NCBI RefSeq assembly: GCF_037023755.1
Contig: NZ_CP146100.1
Location: 4,929,501 to 4,993,500, forward strand
Direction of reading: 5' to 3'
DNA: 64,000 bases
Source of the DNA: Saccharopolyspora sp. SCSIO 74807
Lineage (GTDB): Bacteria > Actinomycetota > Actinomycetes > Mycobacteriales > Pseudonocardiaceae
The position numbers were made by a program, and so were the translations under genes. Each line of letters starts with the position of its first letter. Position 1 is the stretch's first letter. The notes under the pieces are model-generated. The model did no database searches and was not told the DNA's origin. It was given only the letters and a program-made list of their open reading frames with translations. Positions 1 through 8,469 of the stretch are shown here, in pieces.

Positions 1-456
1 CGCCGCGATCCGCCCGTAGCGGTTGGCCGGGAACCACTGCGCGGCCAACCGCAGCACGTTGGTGAACATGAACGCGTCGCCGATGCCGATGAGCACCCGG
101 CCGGCGATCCCGCCGACGATCGAGCCGCTGATCGCGAAGACGGCGGACCCGACCGCGAGCGCGACCACCCCGCCGGTGATCACTCGACGCGGCCCGAGAC
201 GGTCGGCAAGCAGACCCGACGGCACCTGCAGCACCAGGTACACCCCGAGCTGCAGCGCGGTGAACAGTGCCAGCACCGCAGGACCCGCGGAGAAGCGCAC
301 CAGCGCGTCCGGTGCGGCCACCCCCAGGCTCGCCCGGTGGAACAACGCCACGAAGTAGCACGCAGCGCCCACGCCCCACACCAGCCATGCGCCACGCGGC
401 GCCGTGGCTGGTGCGGCTGAGCGCTCGGTTCGGTCTTCGACCACCTCGGCCGTCAC
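1..456 (-). CDS. MFS transporter, N-terminal part (runs off the window)
   Basis: Reading the minus strand from a GTG at 456 gives about 152 residues of a major facilitator superfamily permease. The visible part holds roughly four hydrophobic helices and the family loop 2-3 signature GLLADRLGPRR, followed by a small-residue helix containing GRVLIGIGDA. A GGAGGTG ribosome site lies 8 bases upstream, which supports this start. The substrate cannot be told from this fragment. It is divergent from a GntR-type regulator gene, with a palindromic site between them, so control by that regulator is a reasonable inference. Confidence 0.85.
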   Translation of the reverse strand, partial: MTAEVVEDRTERSAAPATAPRGAWLVWGVGAACYFVALFHRASLGVAAPDALVRFSAGPAVLALFTALQLGVYLVLQVPSGLLADRLGPRRVITGGVVALAVGSAVFAISGSIVGGIAGRVLIGIGDAFMFTNVLRLAAQWFPANRYGRIAA

Positions 457-477
457 TGGTAACGCACCTCCCCAAAT

Positions 478-500
478 CTCGTATGCATGTTAGATACAAG
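478..500. promoter_or_regulatory. Palindromic operator between MFS and GntR genes
   Basis: Arms CTCGTAT and ATACAAG (inverted match 6 of 7) flank a 9-base centre. FCD-type GntR regulators typically bind short palindromes with GT/AC half-sites in their own promoter region. The element lies between the divergent MFS and GntR genes, so joint control is inferred. It covers the ATG at 487, which argues against that ATG as the regulator's start. Confidence 0.5.
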
Positions 501-522
501 TTGGGATCAGTACGATGTCCTC

Positions 523-1236
523 GTGTCGAGCGCAACACCACAGGAGCCCGTGCCCCATACCACCCAGGCCGCAGCGGGCGCCGCGGAAACACCGGCCGCC
601 GATCGCGCCTACCAGCACGTCAAAGCCGGTCTGCTCGACGGCTCCTATCCGGACGGGCATCTGCTGTCCGAAGGCGAAGTGGCCACCGCGCTGACGATGT
701 CGCGCACACCCGTGCGCGAGGCGTTCCTGCGCTTGCAGACCGAGGGGTTCCTGCGGTTGTATCCGAAGCGCGGCGCGCTGGTGGTGCCGGTGACCCCGAC
801 CGAAGCACGTGCACTCCTGGAAGCCCGGCTGGCCATGGAGACCTTCGCGATCGACAAGCTCGCCGCACAGGGTCTCGACGCGATGGCCACGGTCGGCCGC
901 GAACTCACCACGCACCCGGCCTGCGACGCCCGCGGGCTCAGCGATGCCGAGATGCACGAGGCGGACCGCGACTTCCACGCCCTGCTGGTCGCCGCTGCGG
1001 CGAACCCGGTGGTCGACGACCTCTACAACGCGCTGCGCGACCGGCAGCTGCGGATCACCGCCACCGCCCGCACCCAGGACCGGCGTCCGCTGATCACGCA
1101 CCAGCACAGCGGGGTCGCCGAGGCGATCAGGGACGGCGACGCCGAGACCGCGAAGACCCGGCTGCGCGAGCACCTGCTGGACGTCGTGCGCGTCCTCGGC
1201 GTGGCGGGCGGACCCATGCTCGAACCGCCGCAGTGA
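523..1236 (+). CDS. GntR family transcriptional regulator, FCD subfamily
   Basis: This is an FCD-type GntR regulator of about 237 residues. The winged helix-turn-helix contains SEGEVATALTMSRTPVREAF, the classic GntR recognition helix ending in SRTPVREA. The C-terminal all-helical FCD domain shows the family's spaced acidic and histidine positions (FHALLVAAA, HQHSGVAEAI) that usually bind a metal and an organic acid ligand. The start is uncertain: ATG 487 sits inside the palindrome, GTG 523 is used here, and GTG 550 has an AGGAG just upstream but very close. It probably controls itself and the divergent MFS gene. Confidence 0.85.
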   Translation: MSSATPQEPVPHTTQAAAGAAETPAADRAYQHVKAGLLDGSYPDGHLLSEGEVATALTMSRTPVREAFLRLQTEGFLRLYPKRGALVVPVTPTEARALLEARLAMETFAIDKLAAQGLDAMATVGRELTTHPACDARGLSDAEMHEADRDFHALLVAAAANPVVDDLYNALRDRQLRITATARTQDRRPLITHQHSGVAEAIRDGDAETAKTRLREHLLDVVRVLGVAGGPMLEPPQ

Positions 1237-1371
1237 CCCGACACAACTGATCGGCCCACCTCCGCCCCTTCCCGAGGGTCTTTAGGCGGACTCCACCAGG
1301 TCGCGTTGGTCTGCAGCGGTTTGTCTGGACCAGGTGGCCGACGCGAGCTGATTGCTGGTGTTAATTTCGGC

Positions 1372-1412
1372 TTGCACTGAAACATCTATATGTTTCGACT
1401 TGGAAAGTGCAA
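1372..1412. repeat. Nested inverted repeats 3' of the GntR gene
   Basis: TTGCACT (1372-1378) pairs perfectly with AGTGCAA (1406-1412), and inside this GAAACA (1379-1384) pairs with TGTTTC (1391-1396) around the AT-rich centre TCTATA. The stretch is much richer in A and T than its surroundings. It lies directly before the strong terminator hairpin. It could be a regulatory site or part of an extended RNA fold; nothing more can be said. Confidence 0.45.
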
Positions 1413-1414
1413 AG

Positions 1415-1450
1415 CGTGGGGGCGGTGCGAGAACGAGCACCGCCCCCACG
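1415..1450. terminator. Strong hairpin terminator between convergent genes
   Basis: A perfect 14 bp stem (left arm CGTGGGGGCGGTGC, right arm GCACCGCCCCCACG) surrounds an 8-base loop. It lies between the converging GntR gene (+) and the SPFH gene (-) and can serve both. No U-tract follows, which is usual for high-GC actinobacteria. Confidence 0.8.
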
Positions 1451-1512
1451 AAATCTGCTCAGCCGCTCACCGCACCTCGATCACCGATGCGCACCGAGCC
1501 CGGAGACGCCGG

Positions 1513-2733
1513 TCAGGCGGGTGGGTTGCCGCCCGCGGGCGGCTCGTCGAGACCACCGGGCCTGCCCAGCGCCCGCGCGGCCTCCGGACCGGACAACGCG
1601 CCGCCCTGCCCGGTGTTGCCCGGCGCCGAGGCGCTGGGCACCTCCTTGCGGGCCACTTCCTCGGCCGCCCGGACCGCTTCGGCGACCTCCGGATTCGTGG
1701 AGGTGTCGAACCAGCCGGCCACCGACTCCTCCTCGTCCTCCGGAGCGCCTGCGGGCGGTTCCTCGGCCGGCGGCTCGTAGCGGAAGGTGCCGTCCTCGCC
1801 GGGCGCGCCGAGCATCCGCGCGAAGCCCTCCAGCGACTTGTTGAAGTCGCTGGGCACCACCCACACCTTGTTCGCGTCGCCCTGCGCCATCTGCGGCAGG
1901 GTCTGCAGGTACTGGTAAGCCAGCAGTTCCGGAGTGGGCTTGCCGCGCTTGACCGCGGCGAAGACCTTCTCGATCGACTTCGCCTGGCCCTGGGCCTGCA
2001 GGTAGCGACCGGCCCGATCGCCCTGCGCACGCAGGATGCTGGACTGCCGCTCCCCCTCGGCATCCAGGATGGACGCCTGCTTGGCGCCCTCGGCGGCCAG
2101 GATCTGGGACTGCTTCTGGCCTTCGGCGGTCTTGATCGCCGACTCCCGCTCGCCTTCGGCGTTGAGGATCATCGCGCGCTTCTCCCGGTCGGCGCGCATC
2201 TGCTTCTCCATCGAGTCCTTGATCGACGGCGGCGGGTCGATGGCCTTGAGCTCCACCCGCGCGACCCGGATGCCCCAGCGCCCGGTCTCCTCGTCGAGCA
2301 CCCCGCGCAGCTGGGTGTTGATCTGGTCGCGGGAGGTCAGCGTCTCCTCCAGGCTCATCCCGCCGACGACGTTGCGCAGCGTCGTGGTGGTCAGCTGCTC
2401 CACGCCGACGATGTAGTTGGAGATCTCGTAGACCGCCGCGCGCGAATCGGTGACCTGGAAGTAGACGACGGTGTCGATGGACACCGTCAGGTTGTCCTGG
2501 GTGATCACCGGCTGCGGCGGGAACGACACCACCTGCTCGCGCAGATCGATCCGGGCCCGCACCCGGTCCAGGAACGGCATCAGGAAGTTCAGCCCCGGCG
2601 CGGCCACGGTCCGGAACCGGCCGAGCCGCTCGACCACCGACGCCTGCGCCTGCGGCACCACCAGCACCGACTTCACCAGCACCACGATGACCAGCAGTAC
2701 GACGACCACCAGCACGATCAATCCAGGACCCAC
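1513..2733 (-). CDS. SPFH/Band 7 (stomatin/prohibitin-like) membrane protein
   Basis: The 406-residue protein starts at a GTG preceded by GGAGG (2740-2744). It has an N-terminal membrane helix (residues 4-25), then the SPFH domain with the characteristic RFRTVAAPGLNFLMPFLDRV and QPVITQDN stretches. A long coiled coil follows with repeated Ala-Glu-Gly blocks (AEGERESAIKTAEG and similar), and the tail is rich in Pro, Glu and Ala. SPFH proteins scaffold membrane microdomains and often work with NfeD-type proteins; the nfeD-like gene is directly upstream with a 14-base gap. This pair matches the mycobacterial Rv1487-Rv1488 pair in type and order. Confidence 0.93.
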   Translation of the reverse strand: MGPGLIVLVVVVLLVIVVLVKSVLVVPQAQASVVERLGRFRTVAAPGLNFLMPFLDRVRARIDLREQVVSFPPQPVITQDNLTVSIDTVVYFQVTDSRAAVYEISNYIVGVEQLTTTTLRNVVGGMSLEETLTSRDQINTQLRGVLDEETGRWGIRVARVELKAIDPPPSIKDSMEKQMRADREKRAMILNAEGERESAIKTAEGQKQSQILAAEGAKQASILDAEGERQSSILRAQGDRAGRYLQAQGQAKSIEKVFAAVKRGKPTPELLAYQYLQTLPQMAQGDANKVWVVPSDFNKSLEGFARMLGAPGEDGTFRYEPPAEEPPAGAPEDEEESVAGWFDTSTNPEVAEAVRAAEEVARKEVPSASAPGNTGQGGALSGPEAARALGRPGGLDEPPAGGNPPA

Positions 2734-2747
2734 CTGAATCCTCCAGC

Positions 2748-3176
2748 TCAAGGTTGTGCCGAAACCACCGCGGTGGCCCCGGAGATCTCCACGACCAGCA
2801 CCGTCGCGCCGGTCTGCAGCACCTGCTCGTCTTCGGCCGTGCGGGCCGACCACACGGCGCCGTCGATGCGCACCCGGCCGCCCTGGTGATCGACCGGTTC
2901 GAGCACGGTGGCGCGTTTGCCGACCAATGCCTCGACGTTCGTCTTCAGCTCCTGCTCGACCTGGAAGCGGCGCTTCAGCGCCGGTCGCACACCGGCGACC
3001 AGTCCGGCCGACAGCGCGGCGAACACCAGCGCGTCGACCCACAGCGGAGCTCCCAGCGCCGCGGCGCCCGCCGTCCCCAGCGCGGCCGCGCCCAGCATCG
3101 CCAGGACGAAGTCCCCGGACAGCACTTCCGCGGCGATCAGCAGAAATCCGACGATCAGCCACAGCACCGGGACCAT
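2748..3176 (-). CDS. NfeD-like membrane protein
   Basis: This 142-residue protein has two or three tightly spaced membrane helices in residues 3-66, then a soluble beta-rich OB-fold domain (residues 85-140) with GKRATVLEPVDHQGGRVRIDG and GATVLVVEISG, typical of the short NfeD1b class. It lacks the serine protease domain of long NfeD proteins. Such proteins bind the SPFH protein encoded next to them and are thought to stabilise membrane microdomains. The two genes are almost certainly co-transcribed. Confidence 0.92.
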   Translation of the reverse strand: MVPVLWLIVGFLLIAAEVLSGDFVLAMLGAAALGTAGAAALGAPLWVDALVFAALSAGLVAGVRPALKRRFQVEQELKTNVEALVGKRATVLEPVDHQGGRVRIDGAVWSARTAEDEQVLQTGATVLVVEISGATAVVSAQP

Positions 3177-3259
3177 GCGTTCATGGTGGCAGAACCGGAC
3201 CGCCCTGGTGGCAGGATTACTCCGAAGTGATCAACGCGTGATCCGCCGCGTCGCGGCCC

Positions 3260-4069
3260 TCACTCGGCGGTGACGAAGTCGATCAGCTGTTCCACCGCAC
3301 CCAGCAGCGGCGCCTGCAGGTCCCGGAATCCGGAGACACCGGAGAGCACCCGGCGCCAGCCTTCGGCGGGTTCGCCCCAGCCGAGCGCGTCGCACACGCC
3401 CTGCTTCCAGTCCTGCCCGCGCGGCACCTGCGGCCACTGCGCGATGCCGAGCGCGGCGGGCTGCACCGCCTCCCACACGTCCACGTACGGATGGCCGGTG
3501 ATCAGCACGTTCGGGTCGGTGATGCCTTCGACGAGGCGGGACTCCTTGCTGCCCGGGACCAGGTGGTCCACCAGCACCCCGACCCGCCTGCCCGCGGCGG
3601 GCTCGAACTCGGCCAGCAGCCCGGGCAGATCGTCGACGCCGTGCAGCGGTTCGACCACCACGCCCTCGACCCGCAGGTCGTGGCCCCACACCCGTTCGAC
3701 CAGCTCCGCGTCGTGCAGCCCTTCCACCCAGATCCGGCTGCCGCGGGCCTGCCGGGCGCGCAGGCCTTCGACCCGCCTGGACCCGGAAGCCGAGCGAGCC
3801 GGTGCGGCCTCGGCGGGCCCGGAAGGGGCCGGTACGAGCGTGGCGGGTTTGCCTTCGTGCAGGAAAGCGGCCGGGCGCATCGGGAAGACCCGGCGAGCGC
3901 CGTGCCGGTCCTCCAGCAGCACCTCGCGCTTGTCGGCCCGGATGACCGCGCCGCAGAACCCGCTGGCCGGGTCCTCGACCACGAGGCCGGGTTCGGCGGG
4001 AATCTGCGGGACTTCGCGCCGCTTCCGCCCGCCGGCGAGCACATCCTTGCCGTAATTGACCGAACGCAC
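3260..4069 (-). CDS. DUF3097 family protein
   Basis: The roughly 269-residue protein resembles the actinobacterial DUF3097 family, with an N-terminal NYGKDVLAGG segment and conserved stretches LVDHLVPGSKESRLVEGI, VLITGHPYVDVWEAV and a C-terminal GFRDLQAPLLGAVEQLIDFVTAE. No enzyme motif is recognised and the family's function is unknown. The reading frame is open well upstream, so the start is a judgement: GTG 4069 has a weak GGTGAT upstream and GTG 4078 is the alternative. It is divergent from a second conserved unknown gene. Confidence 0.85.
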   Translation of the reverse strand: MRSVNYGKDVLAGGRKRREVPQIPAEPGLVVEDPASGFCGAVIRADKREVLLEDRHGARRVFPMRPAAFLHEGKPATLVPAPSGPAEAAPARSASGSRRVEGLRARQARGSRIWVEGLHDAELVERVWGHDLRVEGVVVEPLHGVDDLPGLLAEFEPAAGRRVGVLVDHLVPGSKESRLVEGITDPNVLITGHPYVDVWEAVQPAALGIAQWPQVPRGQDWKQGVCDALGWGEPAEGWRRVLSGVSGFRDLQAPLLGAVEQLIDFVTAE

Positions 4070-4195
4070 GACGATCACCGTACTGATCGGGTCCTGCGAG
4101 GTGCTGCGGACTCGCCCGGGAATGTCGGCGACGCGGCCCACATTCGCCTCCCCCGGGCCGCACGAGAACCCGCGCGGTCTCGTATCTTGAATACC

Positions 4196-4990
4196 GTGCC
4201 ATGCCCAAGCGCAACGATGGTCGTCTGGACTTCCGCCTGGCTGCACGGTGCGGCCGCCTCGGACGACGTGCTCGACGCCTTGCAGATCTGGGGCGAGTCG
4301 CAGGAAGTGCGCGCCGCCGACGACGAGCTGGCCGCGCAGCTGGAACTGCCCGGCCCGCAGGACGTCCCGGCAGGCCCGGCGATGCTGCTCGCGGCGTTGC
4401 GCAGAGCGGGCGCGGCAGGCGGCGAACTGGCGCTGCCGGTCTCCGGTGACGTGCGCGGCCTGGGCGGGGCGAGCGCGTTCGCGAAGCACGCGTTACGGCG
4501 CGGGGAAGCCGCGGTGCTGCCGGACGTCGGGCTCGGGCTGGTCCCGGAAACGATCGCGGAAGGAATTCTGCGCTGGAGCGTGCACTCGACCGGCGAGCTG
4601 CCCCCGGCCGAGCACCTGCCGATCGGCGAGGCCGAGCACGGCATGTCCTCGGCGATGCGCGAGGCCGCCAGCACGCTGGTCGACCTGGACATCGCCAAGC
4701 ACCGTCCCGGCGTGCGCGAGGAGATCGCCGAGACCGTAGCCGACCGCCCGAGCCCGCCCTGGCCGCAGACCGTCCCGCAACGCCCGCTGCGGATCCTGCA
4801 GCGGGCGTCCGAGGTCGAGGCGATCCTGTGGGTGGCCACCGACGACGCGCCCGGCGGAGCGTTGTCGGCATCGGCGACGCGCGCCCGGACCGAGGCGCTC
4901 AAGCCGCTGTTCGATTCGGTGCGGGCTGCGCGCCGCGCGTCGGTGGCCGAGATGGTGCGGGTCGTGGCCGAGAGCGCGGACAAGCACTGA
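4196..4990 (+). CDS. Conserved hypothetical protein
   Basis: A 264-residue, Ala-rich soluble protein from GTG 4196 (ATG 4217 is possible). It has no signal peptide or membrane helix. Seen features are an acidic N-terminal helix region (DDVLDALQIWGESQEVRAADDELA), a central GLGLVPETIAEGILRW block and a helical C-terminus. I do not recognise a domain. It is divergent from the DUF3097 gene and convergent with the MpaB-like gene with 15 bases between, and its codon use looks like its neighbours'. Confidence 0.75.
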   Translation: MPCPSATMVVWTSAWLHGAAASDDVLDALQIWGESQEVRAADDELAAQLELPGPQDVPAGPAMLLAALRRAGAAGGELALPVSGDVRGLGGASAFAKHALRRGEAAVLPDVGLGLVPETIAEGILRWSVHSTGELPPAEHLPIGEAEHGMSSAMREAASTLVDLDIAKHRPGVREEIAETVADRPSPPWPQTVPQRPLRILQRASEVEAILWVATDDAPGGALSASATRARTEALKPLFDSVRAARRASVAEMVRVVAESADKH

Positions 4991-5005
4991 GACCACCTCC
5001 CCGGA

Positions 5006-5830
5006 TCACACCAGGGGTTTTCCGGCCTTGATCCGCCGACGCACGTCCCACAGGTAGTAGTTGAACGGGAACTTCCGCAGCACCGGCGGCAGCCTGCGCA
5101 CCACCGCGCCGAGGCGGCGCATCATCCGCTCGAAGCGGCGCTGATCGCGGTCGGTCCACGGCAGCCGCATCTCCTCCCGGAACCGCGGCGGCAGGAAACC
5201 GGTGGTGATGAACTTGTTGAACCCGCCCAGCGGCAGGCTCACCCAGCGCGGCATGAACCCGAGCACCGCGATCTGGTGCAGGTACGCGCGCACGGTGTCG
5301 TCGACGTGCACCTGGTCCAAGGCGTCGTTCCAGTACTCCTCGAACGCCTTCCGGTTCGGCGGCCACATGTCCTCGGTGACTTGCAGCGTGGTGCCCAGCG
5401 TGATGGCGCGCCGGTAGAGCTCGTCGATCTCGTCGTCGGCGAGCTCGCCGATGAGCAGGTTGTAGGTGTCCTCCACGCCCCGGTACAGGCAGGCCGCGAC
5501 CCACAGCTGCAGGTTCTTGTCGAAGGCGTTGTAGCTCACCGGGCTGTCCGGGCCGGAGCGCACCTGCGCGTGCGAGCGGTTCGTCGCGCGGCGGAACTGC
5601 TTGCGTTCCTCGTCGGTGCCCATGGTGGCGACGGCGAGGTAGGTCAGCGTGGTGCGGGTGCGCTTGACCGGGTGCTTGAAGATGTTGCCGCTTTCGACCT
5701 TGCTCTCCACCACGCCGTAGCCGACACCGGGACGGGCGAGCTGCATGATCACGTTCGCGCCGCCTGCGAGCAGCCCGGCGCCGAGGATCAGTTCGTCCTC
5801 GCGCGCCCGGGATTCGACGGGAGCTGTCAT
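5006..5830 (-). CDS. Oxygenase MpaB family protein (DUF2236)
   Basis: The 274-residue product has the DUF2236/MpaB pattern: a conserved ARPGVGYGVVES segment, KHPVKRTRTTLTYLAVATMGT with the family's HP-x-R-T-type region, and FDKNLQLWVAACLYRGVEDTY. MpaB from mycophenolic acid synthesis and the latex-clearing protein Lcp use a heme b bound by conserved His/Lys residues to carry out oxidative C-C cleavage; the substrate here is unknown. It is divergent from a TetR gene with a perfect palindrome between them, so TetR repression is likely. Confidence 0.85.
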   Translation of the reverse strand: MTAPVESRAREDELILGAGLLAGGANVIMQLARPGVGYGVVESKVESGNIFKHPVKRTRTTLTYLAVATMGTDEERKQFRRATNRSHAQVRSGPDSPVSYNAFDKNLQLWVAACLYRGVEDTYNLLIGELADDEIDELYRRAITLGTTLQVTEDMWPPNRKAFEEYWNDALDQVHVDDTVRAYLHQIAVLGFMPRWVSLPLGGFNKFITTGFLPPRFREEMRLPWTDRDQRRFERMMRRLGAVVRRLPPVLRKFPFNYYLWDVRRRIKAGKPLV

Positions 5831-5860
5831 CGGTCCCTCCTTGACGACCGGGCGGCAAAC

Positions 5861-5882
5861 TCTGCTAACGCCCGTTAGCAGA
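5861..5882. promoter_or_regulatory. Perfect palindromic operator between MpaB and TetR genes
   Basis: The arms TCTGCTAACG and CGTTAGCAGA are exact inverted copies separated by 2 bases, giving a 22 bp palindrome 31 bases upstream of the MpaB start. Its size and position are those of a TetR-family operator in a divergent promoter. The TAACG/CGTTA core also appears in the operator beside the second TetR gene at 63.5 kb. Confidence 0.8.
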
Positions 5883-5945
5883 TATGGAAGCGATCTCCCG
5901 CCGCGCTGTCAAGGGTTGCGCCGCCGCTGCGCCCGCGATGCCAAG

Positions 5946-6581
5946 ATGGCGGGCATGAACCCCTCTCCCCTGCGGGTCTACGGCGGCGTCGAAGGCGACC
6001 ACCGCAAGGCCGAGCGCCGCGAGCAGATCATGGCCGCCGGCCTGGAGCTGCTCGGCACGCCAGGAGCCGAGGGCGCGCTGACCGTGCGCGGCGTGTGCAA
6101 GCAAGCCGGACTGGCCGCGCGCTACTTCTACGAGAGCTTCAGCGACCGCGACGCGCTGGCCGAGGCCGTCTACGACCAGGTCATCCGCGACCTGGCGGAC
6201 AGCGCGCTGGAAGCCGTCGCAGCGGCACCGGTGGACGCGCGGGCCAAAACGCACGCCGGGTTGAGCACCATCGTGCGCACCATCGCCGACGACCCCCGCC
6301 GCGGCAGGCTGCTGTTCGACACCAAGACCAGCACCACGCTCGCCCAGCGGCGCAAGAACTCCACCGCGCTGTTCGCCGGCCTGCTCGGCGGGCAGGCGAA
6401 GGACTTCTACGGGCTGGCTGACAGCCCCGACCTGGAACTGTCCACGCAGTTCGTCGTCGGCGGACTAGCGCAGACGCTGACGACGTGGCTGGACGGCACC
6501 CTGGCGATGAGCCGCGAGGAACTCGTCGAGCACTGCACGGAGATCTTCCTCGCCCTGGGAGCGCGCTCCCAGCAGCCGTGA
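5946..6581 (+). CDS. TetR family transcriptional regulator
   Basis: A 211-residue TetR protein. The HTH runs over about residues 20-66 (REQIMAAGLELLG ... GVCKQAGLAARYFYESFSDRDAL), with the usual Y-F-Y-x-x-F recognition-helix end. The C-terminal ligand domain is not informative. ATG 5946 is used; ATG 5955 in the same frame is equally plausible because neither has a strong ribosome site. The gene ends 4 bases from the convergent ferrochelatase gene. It is the obvious candidate to bind the palindrome at 5861-5882 and repress itself and the MpaB gene. Confidence 0.9.
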   Translation: MAGMNPSPLRVYGGVEGDHRKAERREQIMAAGLELLGTPGAEGALTVRGVCKQAGLAARYFYESFSDRDALAEAVYDQVIRDLADSALEAVAAAPVDARAKTHAGLSTIVRTIADDPRRGRLLFDTKTSTTLAQRRKNSTALFAGLLGGQAKDFYGLADSPDLELSTQFVVGGLAQTLTTWLDGTLAMSREELVEHCTEIFLALGARSQQP

Positions 6582-6585
6582 ACGC

Positions 6586-7614
6586 TCAGGCCGGCTCCGG
6601 CACGCAGCAGCCCGGCGCGCACGTTTCGCCGTTGACACCGCAACCCGCGGCGGGCATCAGCGACAGCTTGCGCGGGCGCACCTCGTCGGCGTGCTCGGCC
6701 AGCAGCTCCACGATCATCTTCGCGAACCGCGGATCGTCGCCGGCCGTAGCAGCGCGGCGGAAACCCATGCCCAGCTCGGCGGCCTTCTCCGCGGCCTCGT
6801 TGTCGAGATCCCAGACCACTTCGAGGTGGTCGGAGACGAATCCGATGGGGCTGAGCACCACCGAGCCGACGCCCTTGCCGTGCAACTCCTCGATGTGATC
6901 GACCACGTCCGGCTCCAGCCACGGCACCTGCGGCGGCCCGGACCGCGACTGCCACACCACGTCGTAGGCGTCCACCTCCGCGGCCTCGGCGACCAGCCGG
7001 GCGGCCTCGTGCACCTGCCGCGAGTACCACTCCGGGCGCCCGTCCGGGCCGGGCGCGTGATCGGCGCGCAGCGGGATCGAGTGCGCGGTGAACACCAGTC
7101 GCGCGTCCGGGTCGGCCAGCTCGGCCAGCGCCCGGCGGACCGCGTCGGCGTTGGCCTCGATGAACAGCGGGTGGTCGAAGAACTGCCGGATCTTGACCAG
7201 ATCGGGTGCGCGCTGGCCGACCGACTCGCGGGCCCGCGCGATGTCCTCGTGGTACTGCTTGCAGCCCGAGTACCCGCCCCACGCCGAGGTCGCGAACACC
7301 AGCGCTCTGCGCACTCCGTCGTCGGCCAGCTGCGCGACGGTGTCCTCGATCATCGGATGCCAGTTGCGGTTGCCCCAGTAGATCGGCACGTCCCGGCCCT
7401 CGGCGCGCAGCTCGTCCTGCAGCGCGGCCATCATCTCGCGATTGAGCCGGTTGATCGGCGAGACCCCGCCGAAGTGGTGGTAGTGCTCGGCGACCTCGTC
7501 GAGCCGTTCCGGCGGCACTCCCCTGCCTCTGGTGACGTTCTCGAGGAACGGGCGGACCTCTTCCGGGCCCTCCGGCCCGCCGAACGACAGGAACAGCAGC
7601 GCATCAAAGCTCAC
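6586..7614 (-). CDS. cpfC: Coproporphyrin III ferrochelatase
   Basis: The 342-residue enzyme inserts iron into coproporphyrin III in the coproporphyrin-dependent heme pathway of actinobacteria. Visible signatures are [29 protein letters not shown] at the N-terminus and FTAHSIP with the metal-facing His. The C-terminal tail with [13 protein letters not shown] supplies the extra cysteines that hold a [2Fe-2S] cluster in actinobacterial members. It follows fabG and the inhA-like fabI on the same strand, the arrangement known as mabA-inhA-hemZ in mycobacteria. A strong hairpin in the 69-base gap from fabI may reduce read-through. Confidence 0.97.
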   Translation of the reverse strand: MSFDALLFLSFGGPEGPEEVRPFLENVTRGRGVPPERLDEVAEHYHHFGGVSPINRLNREMMAALQDELRAEGRDVPIYWGNRNWHPMIEDTVAQLADDGVRRALVFATSAWGGYSGCKQYHEDIARARESVGQRAPDLVKIRQFFDHPLFIEANADAVRRALAELADPDARLVFTAHSIPLRADHAPGPDGRPEWYSRQVHEAARLVAEAAEVDAYDVVWQSRSGPPQVPWLEPDVVDHIEELHGKGVGSVVLSPIGFVSDHLEVVWDLDNEAAEKAAELGMGFRRAATAGDDPRFAKMIVELLAEHADEVRPRKLSLMPAAGCGVNGETCAPGCCVPEPA

Positions 7615-7639
7615 CCGACCATGATGGCGCGGCGCCGGA

Positions 7640-7674
7640 ACGCGCGCGCACGCGGGTGGGGCGTGCGCGCGCGT
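7640..7674. terminator. Perfect GC-rich hairpin between fabI and cpfC
   Basis: A 14 bp perfect stem (ACGCGCGCGCACGC with GCGTGCGCGCGCGT) closes a 7-base loop GGGTGGG. It lies in the gap downstream of fabI and upstream of cpfC on the minus strand. It may be an attenuating or partial terminator within the fabG-fabI-cpfC group. Confidence 0.6.
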
Positions 7675-7683
7675 GGCACCGGC

Positions 7684-8451
7684 TCAGCCGCCGAGAGCGT
7701 GGTAACCACCGTCGGCCATGATCATCGAGCCGGTGGTGGTCGGCAGCCAGTCCGACAGCGCCGCGCAGATCGTGCGCGCGACCGGCTCCGGGTCCGTCAT
7801 GTCCCAGCCCAGCGGAGCGCGCTCGCCCCACTTGTCCTCCAGCGTGGCGAAGTCCGGAATGGACTTGGCCGCCATCGTGCGCACCGGCCCGGCCGAAACC
7901 AGGTTCACCCGCACCCCGCGCGGACCGACCTCGCGGGCCAGGTAGCGGTTGGTCGACTCCAGCGCCGCCTTGGCCACGCCCATCCAGTCGTAGCCGGGCC
8001 ACGCCACGCGCGCGTCGAAGTCCATGCCCACGATCCCGGAGCCCGCGGTCAGCAGCGGCAGCGTCGCGGTGGTCAGCGACTTCAGCGAGTACGCCGAGAT
8101 CTGCACACCGGTGGCGACGTCCTCCCACGGCGCCTCCAGGAAATCCCCGCCCAGGCAGGACGGCGGCGCGTAGGCGATCGAGTGCAGCACCCCGTCCAAC
8201 GCGGGCAGGTGCTCGCGCACCCGCTCGGCCAGGGTGTCGAGGTGTTCGGCGTTGGTGACGTCGAGCTCCAGCACCGGGGCGGGCTTCGGCAGCCTGCCCG
8301 CGATGCGCTCGACCAGGCTCAACCGGCCGAAACCGGTCAGCACCACCTCGGCGCCCTGTTCCTGGGCGGTCTTGGCGGCGTGGAACGCGATCGACGCGTC
8401 GGTGATCACGCCGGTGATCAGGATCCGCTTGCCTTCGAGCAATCCGCTCAC
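7684..8451 (-). CDS. fabI: InhA-like enoyl-[acyl-carrier-protein] reductase (NADH)
   Basis: This 255-residue SDR enzyme reduces trans-2-enoyl-ACP in the last step of each FAS II round. The nucleotide site reads KRILITGVITDASIAF, then SIAYAPPS and MDFDARVAWPGYDWMGVAKAALE, containing the catalytic Tyr-x6-Lys. The MDFD and YDWMxVAK stretches are closer to mycobacterial InhA than to enterobacterial FabI. The GTG at 8451 is chosen because GGAGG (8458-8462) precedes it with a 6-base spacer; the longer open frame upstream is not conserved. It lies between fabG and cpfC in a conserved order. Confidence 0.95.
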   Translation of the reverse strand: MSGLLEGKRILITGVITDASIAFHAAKTAQEQGAEVVLTGFGRLSLVERIAGRLPKPAPVLELDVTNAEHLDTLAERVREHLPALDGVLHSIAYAPPSCLGGDFLEAPWEDVATGVQISAYSLKSLTTATLPLLTAGSGIVGMDFDARVAWPGYDWMGVAKAALESTNRYLAREVGPRGVRVNLVSAGPVRTMAAKSIPDFATLEDKWGERAPLGWDMTDPEPVARTICAALSDWLPTTTGSMIMADGGYHALGG

Positions 8452-8469
8452 GTGCTTCCTCCGCGATGA

